From Chionoecetes opilio (Eukaryota; Arthropoda; Malacostraca; Decapoda; Majidae), in contig JACEEZ010020542.1 of the NCBI GenBank assembly GCA_016584305.1, positions 126,001-190,000 on the forward strand: DNA of 64,000 nt, in the 5' to 3' direction. How positions within the stretch are numbered: position 1 is the first letter of the stretch; the number at the start of each line of letters is the position of its first letter. The position numbers and the translations under genes were made by a program. Below the pieces are notes generated by a model. It was not told the origin of the DNA, did no database searches, and worked only from the letters and a program-made list of their open reading frames with translations. Shown piece by piece: positions 22,946-34,479 of the stretch.

Positions 22946-23481
22946 ACTACAACACTGGTATATACCGTGACGATGCCTTGGCATATCGTCACTACTTTAT
23001 TGCACCACGGTGCGTCACGGTGTAGTACGTTGAACGTGGTATTGCACGGTGCTCCTACGGTGTCCACACGGTGGTGCTAAGGTGATTCACGGTATTTTTA
23101 ACCGCCACGGCAAACTTTTGAATTTTTTAACATGACCAAAAATTTTCTGTCTCGAGCCGGTGCGCGCCGTTGTCGGGACGGTAACACACGTCAGGGGACG
23201 GAGTCCCACGGACATGCACGCGGTGCAGCTAAGGATGCTGCCGGAGCATGATCCGTGGAGCACCGTGGCTCGAACCGTGAATGTGTGAAAGGGGTTTAAC
23301 GTTTTTTTTTAGGGAACAAAGATGCTTCAGTCTGTCACAGTTCTGCCAGATGCAGGGAAATTTCCGTTTAAGGGAAATTCAGGTCACTACAGTAAAACAG
23401 GGAAAAAAATTGAATATACACCAAAATATAAGGAAATTCGAAAGATACGGAGAATATATAAACGTTTTGTGTATATATCTC

Positions 23482-24034
<553 letters not shown>

Positions 24035-24457
24035 TCAATGGCCACTGGCTTTGGCTCTTGAAGAGTGCGTTGCGAATTTCTCGGACAACAGGTGCATATA
24101 CTGTAACTCTGCATCTGTACTGACGATCTCGGATACTCCGGATACTCGGATATTCAGGAACTCCAACAATATTTTTGTGCTCGTCCTTATATCAGAAGTC
24201 TTCGGTCGTGGCGGCAAAGAGTCGTCTCCATCGTCACTGTCGGTACCTTCGTCAGGGTGTAACACTCCAGCAATTATTTCCTCGTCAATTAACACCTGCT
24301 TACCTGGGTTTTCCTCGTCACATACTAGCCAGTCTTGAATGTCTGACGAGGTTACATTTTTCCCTGCTTGCCGAAACTGACGGTGCCAATCACCTGCCTT
24401 GAGCCCTCCAATGTCCACTACATGTGGACATTCCGTGTCATGGACATTCCGTGTCAT
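24035..24457 (-). pseudogene. pogo/Tigger-type transposase, C-terminal part
   Basis: The minus strand encodes DIQDWLVCDEENPGKQVL, DEEIIAGVL and an acidic stretch (DEGTDSDDGDDS), the C-terminal tail typical of Tigger/pogo and JRK-like DDE proteins. The catalytic part is at 25890-26176, and the two were contiguous before insertion of a SINE. It ends EKFATHSSRAKASGH. Tigger transposases cut and paste elements at TA sites; this copy is fragmentary and inactive. Confidence 0.78.
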
Positions 24458-24482
24458 GCAACATGTAATCAGTTTTTTCTTT

Positions 24483-24720
24483 ATATTTCAGCCTTTAGCG
24501 CCTGTAGGCAGTGACCTCCAGGGCTCAGATAGTAGGCCCTAGTGCCTAGAGATTGAGATCACTTGAGGGCTGTAATGGTTGATCTTCGCCTATGGTGGCG
24601 CTGCCAGGATTTTTCTGGTGGCGCTGCCAGGATTTTTCTGGTGGCGCTGCCAGGATTTTTCTAATGGTACCTTTAGCTATTTAGAGGCTAATGCTGCCCC
24701 ACTCTCCGGCGAAGGTATAG
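24483..24720 (-). mobile_element. tRNA-derived SINE copy C, 3' part (split)
   Basis: Matches the body of the SINE at 30607-30950: GCGCCTGTAGGCAGTG near the tail, then the GGTGGCGC...GGATTTTT module, here repeated three times at 24594-24662. The 5' tRNA-like head continues at 25721 after a 1-kb MITE. Confidence 0.75.
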
Positions 24721-24723
24721 TTA

Positions 24724-25717
24724 TAGCGCGTTTTCGCGAGGTTTGCCAACCCGGTCTAGACCGATCTAGGCTGGCCCAGGCTGCACTGATGCTGGCGAAA
24801 AACATTTACGTATACTGGCCCAGTCCCTTTCGTGGTTCGTATTGGCTGGGGGATCAAGTGTTACCGTCCTGCAAGCTTGACACCCCTTCCCCAAGACACA
24901 CAAGTGTTATTAATTTGACCTTACGTAATAACTTCCTAGCTGGCATATGAAACGTGAATCGTGGTCATCATTCTGTGTGTGATGAGAGTCAGGTTTACAA
25001 ATCTCTGAACGGAGAAAAAATCCAACAACACAATATTGCCAGACCTATTGCAGCCATGTCAAACGTTTACTACATCACTATATATAACCTATAATACCAT
25101 CATATGTCATATCTAAGTACTGGCATCCACTACCTAGGGATTTCCGTGTTTAGCAGGCATGTCAACGGAATATTATTAGCCCCATTATCATGCAAGTTTT
25201 GCCTTGTACAATTATTGTGGTCTCATTGATTCGTGTTACTATTGACTGGCGCTTCTACTTCGTTAAAAATAACAGAATGGCAAAATGATCTGATAAATTT
25301 AATCACTACACAAAATGTTACCTGATTTTGCAATATATCATACTGTTCAGCTTATTTTTTCAGTCATATTCTGCTACTTGACTTCCCATATCATGTACAC
25401 TCGTTTCCCAAGATGTTATTTCCAGCAAATTGCAAAAATTGTAATTTTTCGTGAAATTACTTTGTCTTACGGTCGGTCATCATGGTGTTTACCAGTTTCA
25501 TCAGGTCTTATAAGCAGCACGGGAAACTCCTGGACGTCTTCCCCGCTGACTGTAGTGCGCATGCGCCAGTTTTCCCTGGAGCGGGCCAAGATGGTCCTGC
25601 ACCCGAGCCTGGACCATTCCGGCCTGTTCCAGCCTGGTCTAGCCGGCTCGCAAAAACAGCATTCGGCCCGGCCTGAGCCAGTCTAGACCGGTCTAGAACT
25701 GTCGCGAAAACGCGCCT
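24724..25717. mobile_element. PIF/Harbinger-like element inserted in the SINE
   Basis: Ends TAGCGCGTTTTCGCGA and TCGCGAAAACGCGC are inverted. The flanks are TTA (24721-24723) and TTG (25718-25720), probably a mutated TTA duplication. A related element is at 35472-35966. The interior has paired TCTAGACCGG words. A 64-codon frame (25482-25676, beginning MVFTSFIRSYKQHGKLL) has a counterpart in the other copy (minus strand 35469-35687, starting MSYQQHEKLLVAFPADCS), so it may be a real accessory-protein remnant. Confidence 0.72.
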
Positions 25718-25720
25718 TTG

Positions 25721-25870
25721 ATTAGCAGCATGTAGGTGATCTTAGGCCACTCGGCGGTTGCAGAAAGATTTTCAGTGGATTTTGACATCCGTCGGGGATC
25801 GAACTATCGGTCGATCGGGCTCACTGAGCACGCCACTTGCAGGCGCTAACCACTCTGCCACCTCCTCTCC
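25721..25870 (-). mobile_element. tRNA-derived SINE copy C, 5' head (split)
   Basis: On the minus strand the head reads GGTGGCAGAGTGGTTAGCG (box A) and AGTTCGATCCCC (box B), the internal RNA polymerase III promoter. It joins the 24483-24720 body across the inserted MITE. Confidence 0.78.
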
Positions 25871-25889
25871 ATTTTGCAAAGTAGAACTG

Positions 25890-26176
25890 GAGACATCAAT
25901 CCATGCCTGTGTTAAAGTTGTGTAGGACTGACCGTAGGTCGTACTTTTTCAAGTAGTCCAGAGTTAGCTGTCCAACATTCCGTTCTTCCTCATCAATGAC
26001 CACCATCACTTTCTTTAGGAATATTATGCGGTTAAGCCACTTGAACGCAATAATAATCCCTTGATCCATGAGTTGGATCAGCGATTTAGGGTTGGGTGGA
26101 AAGTACTTGACCCTGATGCGGCTATGTTCAGCTAACAGTTCATAAGATGGTGGATGTGCGGGCGCGTTGTCTAGGA
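25890..26176 (-). pseudogene. pogo/Tigger-type transposase, catalytic part
   Basis: The minus strand contains VLDNAPAHP (second catalytic Asp of DDE_1 transposases), IRVKYFPPN, a decayed SLIQLMDQGIIIAFK (normally SLIQPMDQG) and VGQLTLDYLKKYDL. It is truncated on its N-terminal side at 26177 by a hAT-like end (CAGTGTTCTTCAAACTTTTT). The remaining C-terminus lies at 24035-24457. The N-terminal CENP-B-type DNA-binding half and the first Asp are absent. Confidence 0.82.
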
Positions 26177-26260
26177 CAGTGTTCTTCAAACTTTTTTCAT
26201 CGCGACCCAGTTTAATTTTATGCATTACATTCACGACCCTATTATACGTCTGTAGCTGAT
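26177..26260. mobile_element. hAT-like terminal fragment
   Basis: Begins CAGTGTTCTTCAAACTTTTT followed by ATCGCGACCC, a typical Charlie/hAT terminus. Only one end is visible. Confidence 0.55.
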
Positions 26261-26493
26261 TCATATATCAGAAAACGAAATATATCAATGGAAAGCTAAT
26301 GCAAATCCGCTTCATATTGATATGCTCCATGTTATAAGTTTTCTCAATTTTTTTTAAATAGCGACGAGTTTAAGTGAATTTTAAGTTCATGCATATTTCT
26401 TCAGATTCCCCTAAATGCATTTTTTTTTTTTTTTTTACTGTGTTTTAAGTAATAATATTATAGAACAAACATTTCCGAAGATAACAGTATATC
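26261..26493. repeat. Fold-back repeat arm (family FB), interrupted
   Basis: Matches one arm of the fold-back elements at 32085-32790 and 61220-61975 (AACGAAATATATCAATGGAAAGCTAA, GTTCATGCATATTTCTTCAG). It continues past the hAT insertion at 28201. Confidence 0.75.
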
Positions 26494-26501
26494 ATTTATA
26501 C

Positions 26502-28192
26502 CAGCGTTTCTCAACAGGGGTTCTCCGGAACCCAGGGTTCCGCGAGAGGTCGTTGGGGGTTCCGAGAGAAACTGATTTTTTTTTTTTTTTATCACCAATA
26601 AAAGTGGTAACACAAAGCCCGCTTGATTCCCAGTCCCTAAAAATAAGACAATAAGAGAATAAAGAAAGGGGGGTGAGCCAATTTAGTTCGGGAGGTGTCT
26701 TGTTACTCTACTCTTGAAAAGATTTATGTCGTAGGGAGGTGGAAAAATAGAAACAGGAAGAGAGTTCCAGAGTTTACCAGTAAAAGGGATGAAAGAGTAA
26801 AGATACTGATTAACTCTTGCATTAGGAAGATGGACAGAATAGGGATGAGAATGAGTAGAAAGTCTTGTGCAGCGAGGCCACGGGAGGGGGGAGGTAAGCA
26901 GTTAGCAAGTTCAGAAGAACAGTGAGCAACTGAGCATAAAAATAACGGTAGAAGATAGCGAGAGAAGCAACATTGCGGCGGTGATTTAAAGATTGAAGAC
27001 AATCAGTCAGAAGAGGCGAGCTGTTTAGGAGAGCTGTATGAGTGGATCCCCCCAAACATGCGAGACATACTCCATACATGGGCGGATAAGGCCCATGTAG
27101 AGAGCAAGCAACTGGGAGGGATAAAAAAATGGACGCAGACGCCACAGGATACCTAACTTCTTAGAAGCTGTTTTAGCAAGAAAAGATATGTGAGATTTCC
27201 AGTTCAGATTTTTAGTAAATAACAGTCCAAGAATGTTCATTGTAGTAGAAGGGGATAGTTGAGTGTCATTGAAGAAGAGGGGATAGTTATCTGGTAGGTT
27301 TTGTCGAGTAGATAGATGAAGAAATTGAGTTTTTGAGGCATTGAACAGAACAAAACAAGGTTTGCTTTGCCCCAATCAGAAATTATAGAAAGATCAGAAG
27401 TTAGGCGTAGGACATCTAATAAACGACGTTGAAAAATGCAGGGTAGAATCATCAGCGTAGGAGTGGATAGGGCTTTGAGTTAGACTTAGAAGATCATTAA
27501 TGAATAATAGAAAGAGAAGGGGTGATAGGACAGAACCCTGAGGAACACCACTATTGATAGACTTAAAAGAATAACAATGTACGTGTACAGTAGGCGTCTG
27601 CAAATAGGCTAATCATATGTAAATGCATCTTTTAGTTTTTTTTGTGTTTAATTTCATATTCGTAATTGTACTATACACGTACGGCATATTCTTGGAAAAT
27701 TCTTGGGTATTATAAAAAGTCTTCAACCTGTTATATCATTTGAAAGTATAATACTCATAGGGAATATATTATCTGTGTACCAAAAGACAACCACAGGTTT
27801 TACATTAGAGAAGCAAATTTAATTATCTAAATTGGCTTTAAAAATAACATTTCCTTGACCCATATATTTGTTCAAATGACATTTCGCCTTCATTTATCTT
27901 ATGCCTTTTCAACATTACCAATAAACGATTAATTTATTGTTGTAGTTATTATCTGTTTTCGTTTTGTTTATATGTGTTATGATAATGGTTATATGTTAAT
28001 TTTTTTGTGTTTACAGATATGGTTGATTTTTTTTTGTGAATAAAAACCTTCGGCGGCTTGAACAAATAGTTTGATAAGTTTATAAAAGAGAAAGAAAGAT
28101 GTTAATAATTTGTAAGAATTTTTATGTAGGGGTTCCCTGAAACATTAAAATTATTCCTAGGGTTCCACAGGGGTAAAAAGATGAAAACCCTG
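26502..28192. mobile_element. hAT element with nested LINE
   Basis: ATTTATAC at 26494-26501 and 28193-28200 is a perfect 8-bp target duplication. The ends are CAGCGTTTCTCAAC on the left and AAAACCCTG on the right (complement CAGGGTTTT). The subterminal GGAACCC...GGGTTCC words near both ends are typical of Charlie-like hAT elements. The interior holds a LINE-B copy (26590-27604) and AT-rich filler. No transposase seen. Confidence 0.87.
26590..27604 (-). pseudogene. LINE-B (CR1/Jockey-like) reverse transcriptase fragment, copy 1
   Basis: The minus strand reads SINSGVPQGSVLSPLLFLLF, then the catalytic HSYADDSTLHF (near 27465), then TMNILGLLFTKNLNWKSHI, RPCMEYVSHVWG, NHRRNVASLAIFYRY and a short 3' tail with A-rich end at 26577-26590. 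Frameshifts break it into at least four frames. Compared with copy 4 it lacks about 45 bp after YADD (near 27420), where copy 4 encodes QELSDSRREATERL. 5'-truncated at 27604. Confidence 0.85.
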
Positions 28193-28200
28193 ATTTATAC

Positions 28201-28862
28201 TGATCAATATCTATTATTCTATAGGACACCGTTAACTCTAGGAATTTCGGGGAAAAAATATTCAACAGCCTCGTCTATTGTATCAGTCATTTATGTGGCA
28301 ATCGAAATGATGACATCCAAAAGGTTCCCCAGTCAAAGTGAAAGCGCCACCACTTTTGAAGACTTTTAGGAGATATCGATGACACTGCTTGTAATACAAC
28401 AGGATAATGATCATTGCACCAGAGTATCACTTTATCATCCGAGAGAAGTCGAATACGACCTCCAAACTGCATAAGCCCGGATCCCATTATGAGCTTACGG
28501 GCCACGTCAACCCGCGTTATGCTAACACAGGTTGACGAGGTAAAAACAAAATATAACGTGATCCTTACTTTTATGGTAACGCGGGTTAACGCGGACAGAC
28601 GAGAACTCGTTCCTGAGGTGGCGTGATTTATGAAAAGTAAACAAAAATTGGTGCGTAAGCCTACATCAGTCCCATGGAGGTAGTATGGGTGGAGAGTGGA
28701 GACGCCTTGAGCCGCGCGGGTTGAAGCCAATGAACTGGCAAAGACATTCTACAAGATACCTCACTCCGGGGTGCCCTGTGGTGCGCGTGAAATCGACCTC
28801 CGCCGTGCGGCAGGAGTTAACCAGTCTGCTGGTCCCATTCACTTGCTGCATATGACTATCAA
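28201..28862. other. Unassigned stretch with a 147-codon minus-strand frame
   Basis: The first part continues the fold-back repeat. A minus-strand frame (28287-28730) is open but recalls no family to me. The words AACGCGGGTTAACGCGG near 28577 are locally palindromic. No gene called. Confidence 0.3.
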
Positions 28863-29283
28863 TGAAAATCATATAAACTATGGTTTATCAGTATATATGA
28901 TATACTGTTATCTTCGTAAATGTTTGTTCTATAATATTATCAAATAAAAAACAGTAAAACACGCTAAAGAAATACCATTACGAGACTCTGAAGAAATATG
29001 CATGAACTTATTATTCACTTCAACTCTTCGCCATTTAAAACTTTGCGAGTCAACATTTACCATGAAACATATCAATAGAAGCGTAATTTTATTAGCTTTC
29101 CATTGATATATTTCGTTTTCTGATAAATGAAATAAAACCATGCATACATTACCGTTAACTAAATAAATAACATCATCAATCGGGTAATTTTCCCGATTGA
29201 TGATGTTATTTATTTAGTTAACGCTAATTTATGCATGGTGCTAATTCATTTATCAGAAAACTAAATATATAAGTGAATAAATA
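28863..29283. repeat. Fold-back repeat FB, truncated copy
   Basis: One full arm (28863-29175) matches 61220-61560, followed by a perfect central hairpin (ATCAATCGGGTAATTTTCCCGATTGAT type) and only about 90 bp of the second arm. It runs into repeat R1. Confidence 0.82.
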
Positions 29284-29432
29284 ACATCATGTGTGGCTGG
29301 ACGTCACACTCTACGTCACGTCACGGCTCTACACACTCTGACACACTCACGACACACTCTGCATGACTGAAGTGTCTTACCTTCAAGAGCATAGCATTAG
29401 ATTCGTGAGAATGTGATCAGTATTGTGTACTG

Positions 29433-29520
<88 letters not shown>

Positions 29521-29585
29521 TTCTAGCTGGCACACAAGCTGGAGACGACCTTTTGCTTGTGCCGCTGAGACAAGCAAAGTTCCAT
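29284..29585. repeat. Dispersed repeat R1 with internal (GA)n, copy 2
   Basis: Same unit as 4262-4600, with the GA tract at 29431-29518. Confidence 0.8.
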
Positions 29586-30011
29586 TCTTGGATTCAGGAA
29601 ACCATTTACGAGGTAAAACTCTGGTAAATTTCCTCTTTTTGCAAATAGCAAGACCCTATTCAGCAAACACTTACGATATTGCAAATCTCCTGGTAACCTA
29701 CGAGTGCTCCCTGTGTCTAGTAGCGGCTTACCAGCAGATATACCAGACATTTTAGCGGGAAGGAACACCGTCTCCTGTAGCTGATTTCATCATCTAGCTA
29801 CTTATATAGGTAAGTTCTGATAGTGAATACTAATTTGTGATCATTTATATTGTTGCAAGAGTAGGGACATGTATACTAATAACCGAAATAAGTGCAAGAG
29901 GCCGTGGTATGAGCGTCAGAGCCGTCACTCATCGGCACAGTGTTTGTCTCCGTGGCGGCGATAATTCTGTCGTCATTTTACGTCCTGTTTTGATGTTCCA
30001 TAGTTCATGGT
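29586..30011. other. No gene recognised
   Basis: About 425 bp without known motif; open frames on both strands are short and unremarkable. Confidence 0.4.
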
Positions 30012-31465
30012 GGTGTGTGGTGGGGCTGGCAACAGGTGGCAGGCAGGTGTGGTGTGTGGTAGGGTAACAGGTGCCAGGCAGGTGTGGTGGTGATGGTGGT
30101 GGTGATGTGTGGTTGGGGCATTAGGTACCAAGCAGGTGTGGTGGTGGTGGTGGTGGTGATGTGTGGTTGGGGCATTAGGTACCAAGCAGGTGTGGTGGTG
30201 GTGGTGATGTGTGGTTGGGGCATTAGGTACCAAGCAGGTGTGGTGGTGGTGGTGATGTGTGTTTGGGGCATTAGGTACCAAGCAGGTGTGGTGGTGGTGG
30301 TGGTGGTGATGTGTGTTTGGGGCATTAGGTACCAAGCGGGTGTGGTGGTGGTGTGTGGTTGGGGCATTAGGTACCAAGCAGGTGTGGGGTGGTGGTGGTG
30401 GTGATGTGTGTTTGGGGCATTAGGTACCAAGCAGGTGTGGTGGTGGTGTGTGGTTGGGGCATTAGGTACCAAGCAGGTGTGGTGGTGGTGGTGGTGGTGA
30501 TGTGTGGTTGGGGCATTAGGTACCAAGCAGGTGTGGTGGTGATGTGTGTTTGGGGTATTAGGTACCAAGCAGGTGTGGTGGTGGTGGTGTGTGGTTGGGG
30601 CATTATTATTTTTTTTTTTAATACATTTGTGCCTATAGCGCCTGTAGGCAGTGGTGACCCAAGGCTCGGATGGTAGTCTCTGGAGGTTCACTTGAGGGAT
30701 GTGATGGTTGGTCCTCGCCCGTGGTGGCGCAGGCAGGATTTTTATAGTGACGCCTGTGATTAGAGGCTCATGCCGCCCCCCTGTGTCCTCCGATGCACTC
30801 GCAATCGAAGGTAGAGTTGATGGGCAGGGCATGTGGGTGTTCTTAGGCCACTCGACGGTGCAGAAAGGTTTTAGTTTTCTTCGGGGATCGAACTCGGGTC
30901 ACCGAGAACGCCAGTCGGAGACGCTAACCACTCCGCTACCACCTCCCCTAGGTACCAAGCAGGTGTGGTGGTGGTGGTGGTGGTGTTTGGGGCATTAGGT
31001 ACCAAGCAGGTGTGGTGGTGGTGGTGGTGGTGTTTGGGGCATTAGGTACCAAGCAGGTTGTGGTGGTGGTGGTGGTGGTGGTGGTGGTGGTGTTTGGGGC
31101 ATTAGGTACCAAGCAGGTGTGGTGGTGGTGTGTGTTTGGGGCAGTAGGTACCAAGCAGGTGTGGTGGTGGTGGTGGTGGTGTTTGGGGCATTAGGTACCA
31201 AGCAGGCCGGCGTGGTGGTGGTGATGTGTGTTTGGGGCATTAGGTACCAAGCAGGTGTGGTGGTGGTGGTGGTGGTGGTGATGTGTGGTTGGGGCATTAG
31301 GTACCAAGCAGGTGTGGTGGTGGTGTGTGGTTGGGGCATTAGGTACCAAGCAGGTGTGGTGGTGGTGGTGGTGGTGTTTGGGGCATTAGGTACCAAGCAG
31401 GTGTGGTGGTGGTGTGTGGTTGGGGCATTAGGTACCAAGCAGGTGTGGTGGTGGTGGTGGTGTTT
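30012..31465. repeat. GGT-rich minisatellite array (about 50-bp units), split by a SINE
   Basis: More than 20 units of (GGT)n-GATGTGTG(G/T)TTGGGGCATT-AGGTACCAAGCAGGTGT. The number of GGT triplets varies between units. The array occupies 30012-30606 and 30951-31465. His/Thr-rich and Val/Trp-rich frames are artefacts. The purine strand is strongly G-rich. Confidence 0.95.
30607..30950 (-). mobile_element. tRNA-derived SINE copy A (most complete)
   Basis: On the minus strand it starts GGGGAGGTGGTAGCGGAGTG with box A (TAGCGGAGTGGTTAGCG) and box B (GAGTTCGATCCCCG) about 45 bp apart, then a roughly 250-bp body and an A-rich 3' tail (T run at 30608-30620 on the plus strand). It interrupts one minisatellite unit (GGGGCATTA | TAGGTACC), leaving at most TA duplicated. 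Confidence 0.85.
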
Positions 31466-31985
31466 CTTTTTCTTTTCTTTCTGTTTTTTGGGTAACTTCT
31501 GTTAAGTTAATTTCAGTGTATATTAGAGTTAGGTTAGTTCCTTTCCTTGATTGGGTTCTTAGGTAAAAAGGCTGAATCAAGAAAACTAACCTTTATTCTG
31601 TGATTGTTTGGTCTCATCAAGGTAAAAATTAGAAGTGGTTTTTGGCTATTTATGTTTTGGTTTGATTAAACAAAATATTTATCAGGGTAGATTAACTTTT
31701 CTTTCTCCACTTACATACATTATTAATTGTTCTTTTAGATGATGAGAACCCTTTATCTACCGTTAATTTTCAGTATTCAGTGACGAAAAGGGTTAGTTTA
31801 TGGTTTATATTGTTATCTATCCATAACCATCATGCGATGGGATGATGCGATGAGCGAGACAGTCAGTGAAATTTTATCGGGTTTGGGAATGAGTGTCTCG
31901 TCCACCAGCCACAATTAACTATAGCCATATTAGCACTCATAAGCCACCTACCTAACTTTACATAATATTATCATACGCATAACCA
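31466..31985. other. No feature recognised
   Basis: AT-rich unique sequence; no open frame or repeat found. Confidence 0.45.
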
Positions 31986-32790
31986 TAGACCACTGTATAC
32001 CTGGACTGCACACGCGACAATGTTTTGAATTGCGGGGCTGCATAGGGGCCTGCGGGACGCCTGACAAAGAGATTTAGTGGTCTATGGACTATCATATAAA
32101 CTGGTTTATCAGTATATATGATATACTGTAATCTTCGTAAATGTTTGTTCTATAATATTATCAAATATAAAACAGTAAAACACGCTAAAGAAATGCCATT
32201 ACGAGACTATGAAGAAATATGCATGAACTTAATATTCACTTAACTCTTCGCCATTTAAAACTTTGCGAGTCAACTTTTATCATGAAGGGTATCAATAGAA
32301 GCGCAATTTTATTAGCTTTCCATTGCTATATTTCGTTATCTGATAAATTAATTAGAACCATGGATAAATTAGCGTTAAATAAATAAATAAAATCATCAAT
32401 CGGGTAATTTTCACGATTGATGATGTTTGTTTACTTATATTTTTCGTTTTCTGATAAATGAATTAGCACCATGTATAAATTAGCGTTAACTAAATATATA
32501 ACCTCATCAATCGGGAAAATTACCCGATTGGTGATTTTATTTATTTATTTAACGCTAATTAATGCATAGTTCTAATTAATTTATCAGATAACGAAATATA
32601 GCAATGAAAAGCTAATAAAATTGCGCTTATATTGATACCCTTCATGATAAAAGTTGGCTCGCAAAGTTTTATATGGTGAAGAGTTTGAAGTTCATGCATA
32701 TTTCTTCAGTCTCGTAATGGCATTTTTTTACAGTGTTTTACTGTTTTTTATTTGATAATATTATAGAACAAACATTTACGAAGATTACAG
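31986..32790. mobile_element. Fold-back element FB, copy lacking its right terminus
   Basis: Starts with the CATAGACCACTGTATACC terminus seen at 61115, then two arms of about 340 bp in inverted orientation (32090-32430 against 32450-32785) around central ATCAATCGGG / CCCGATTG hairpins. The right terminal repeat is missing: the arm ends at GATTACAGAATCACAC. Non-coding. Confidence 0.82.
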
Positions 32791-33229
32791 AATCACACAC
32801 GGACACTCATATCAGGCTATTTTGTTGTGTTTTTCAGCAATAGTTATGATTTGTTTTAATAGATTACCTCGTATCAGGTGACAGGCGTGCAAAACGAACC
32901 TTTATGATGCACAGTAATGATAAATAACCTCTTGAGACATCATTTACTACAATTATGGAGGTATGATACATCCATGACTATGGACTTTAAATGTAATGTG
33001 TTTGTATACAAAAGCACGTGTAAGCCCAACACGCCTCATGTAAGCGTGGAGATGATTGGCTGTTGCGCGACACCAGACCCCTCTGGTGGCTACCAGCTGC
33101 AATGGACCTCGTAGCTTACTAGCTGCTTACAATATCGTTGGCGAATACACATTTGCCATCTCTCGTAGCGGTCTAGTAACTTCGACCTCGTAACAGGGTA
33201 TCGCTGGTAAGTTTGCTGAATCCACCCCC
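32791..33229. other. No gene recognised
   Basis: Nothing identifiable beyond short open frames. Confidence 0.4.
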
Positions 33230-33860
33230 TACCTGACATGCATCCTCGTCCCGCCTCCGTCCCTATCGGCTGTAACAGATGGTTGCCCTTTAACCATGCG
33301 GCCATGCCTTCACACTGTGTTGTCTTCGGATGTAAATATATGAAAAAATATATGAGAGCAAGAGGACAAGGAGCAGGACCCATATTCCCGTATTCTGGAA
33401 CAGTATGTCGAATTTACTCTTGAACACGTCAAGTTAGGTTACGCTTACGTAAGGTTAAATTCATGACTATGTATGAAAGAAGACCAAGAGGTAACTTTGT
33501 GTGGGAATCACAATGAGGGTATTTTCGAGAAAATACTATGGTTAGTTATGGAGTTACAGCCATGCGTCTGCACAGAGCTGGAGGAATAGGCCAGACGGTG
33601 GGAGGAGAGACTCCCGCTGACGTCACGGAATCAACTCTGCTCCGCCCCCTTGGCAGACCTGTTTATACGGCCTTGGGGTGGGCAGGGCAAACGTGGTGAC
33701 TGGCGTTCATGGGCGAGGAGTTAAGAGTGGGGAGCAACACGATGGGAGTGGAAGCCTAGACACTGCAGCAGCAAGCGCTTTCAATGGTCTCCGGGAGGGT
33801 CCTGAACCAGGTGGAGTGATCGAGGGTCAGGGGACAATCGCAAGCGGTGCATGTGAGCTG
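33230..33860. repeat. Dispersed repeat R2, copy 2 (longer)
   Basis: 33230-33680 aligns with 4664-5113, and 33675-33810 aligns with 21520-21660. Within it, ATG at 33304 opens MPSHCVVFGCKYM, which has the M-P-x2-C-x4-C start of a THAP finger. The equivalent Cys is lost in copy 1, and no SFH.FP follows. Confidence 0.78.
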
Positions 33861-34479
33861 TAAGTTTCGTGTGGTTCAGGCGGAGATTGAAGAGGCGGAC
33901 ATCCAATGTTGGCGGCAAGTTGATGCTTGAATGAGTTGCCACAAACCGCCAACATCGATTAGTTTATCCCACTTTTGTGTTTATGGAATAAAAACTGCTA
34001 AGATTACAACAAAACAAGTTCTGAATTAACCTTGAAAATATTCTTAGTTACTTACGCACCAAATCATCCTTTATATCCGATTCCCGATATCTATTCCTAC
34101 TTTTTGCAGAGTACGGCTACGTTATCAAGCTAATCCCGCTAACGTTAAAAGCATTTTGTCAAAGTTTTATGAATAACTTTTTGACCATCATTGTTGGGTG
34201 GCAGTACTTTTAAGCACGGTAGCAAGCAAAAATATGAATACGGCTCCAGAGTCCCACTTTTAGGCGGGACAGTCTCGTTTTTTCAATATCTGTCCCACAT
34301 TTTCGTGCAAATAAATTACTCCACATTTAATGGAATGCTGATATCTTATTCTACTTTACTATTTCAATAGCTGGTAACTTTATGGTGTAATCGTGCCTTA
34401 AGGTTAAGTCATTTAATATAGGTTCGAAGTTCGTTTGATACGTGTCTCACCTAGTCACCGTTCACTACTGTCCGGCGGC
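33861..34479. other. Unassigned stretch with a hairpin
   Basis: 33905-33955 contains an inverted pair AATGTTGGCGG / CCGCCAACATCG. 34229-34256 is an inverted match to 3357-3380. No gene. Confidence 0.4.

Larger units (their letters stand above)
18621..22957. mobile_element. Nested DNA transposon with 8-bp target duplication (hAT- or Zisupton/KDZ-like)
   Basis: GTATATAC at 18613-18620 and 22958-22965 flanks inverted ends CAGTGTTGTAG / CTACAACACTG, an 8-bp duplication inside the outer TTAA element. Both ends carry GGTCTTGGTCT arrays (18643-18760 and 22780-22945). The 4.3-kb interior is mostly younger insertions plus one BED-type zinc finger exon (22497). CAGTG ends with 8-bp duplication fit hAT; the CTCGAGAC/GGTCTTGG subterminal repeats also resemble Zisupton-type elements. 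The superfamily is unresolved. Confidence 0.82.
17764..23295. mobile_element. TTAA-flanked TIR element carrying nested elements
   Basis: TTAA occurs at 17760-17763 and 23296-23299. The termini are inverted repeats of at least 32 bp: CCCCTTTCACACATTCACGG on the left, its complement on the right, continuing with TTCGAGCCACGG. TTAA duplication and CCC-type ends fit piggyBac or Kolobok families. Subtracting the nested element (18621-22957), the original element was about 1.2 kb, non-coding, and rich in TACGGTGGT-like words. No transposase of its own. Confidence 0.88.

Noticed and set aside
28287..28730. 147-codon minus-strand frame as a transposase
   Set aside because: No catalytic motif recognised, and it overlaps fold-back repeat remnants.
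30005..30832. Long His/Thr/Pro-rich frame (275 codons) and similar frames at 30995-31505
   Set aside because: Produced by the GGT minisatellite, whose period keeps frames open; no start context or conserved domain.
33304..33423. THAP finger in repeat R2 (MPSHCVVFGC)
   Set aside because: The Cys pattern is not kept in the other R2 copy, and no SFH.FP or C-x2-H follows; noted as a hint only.
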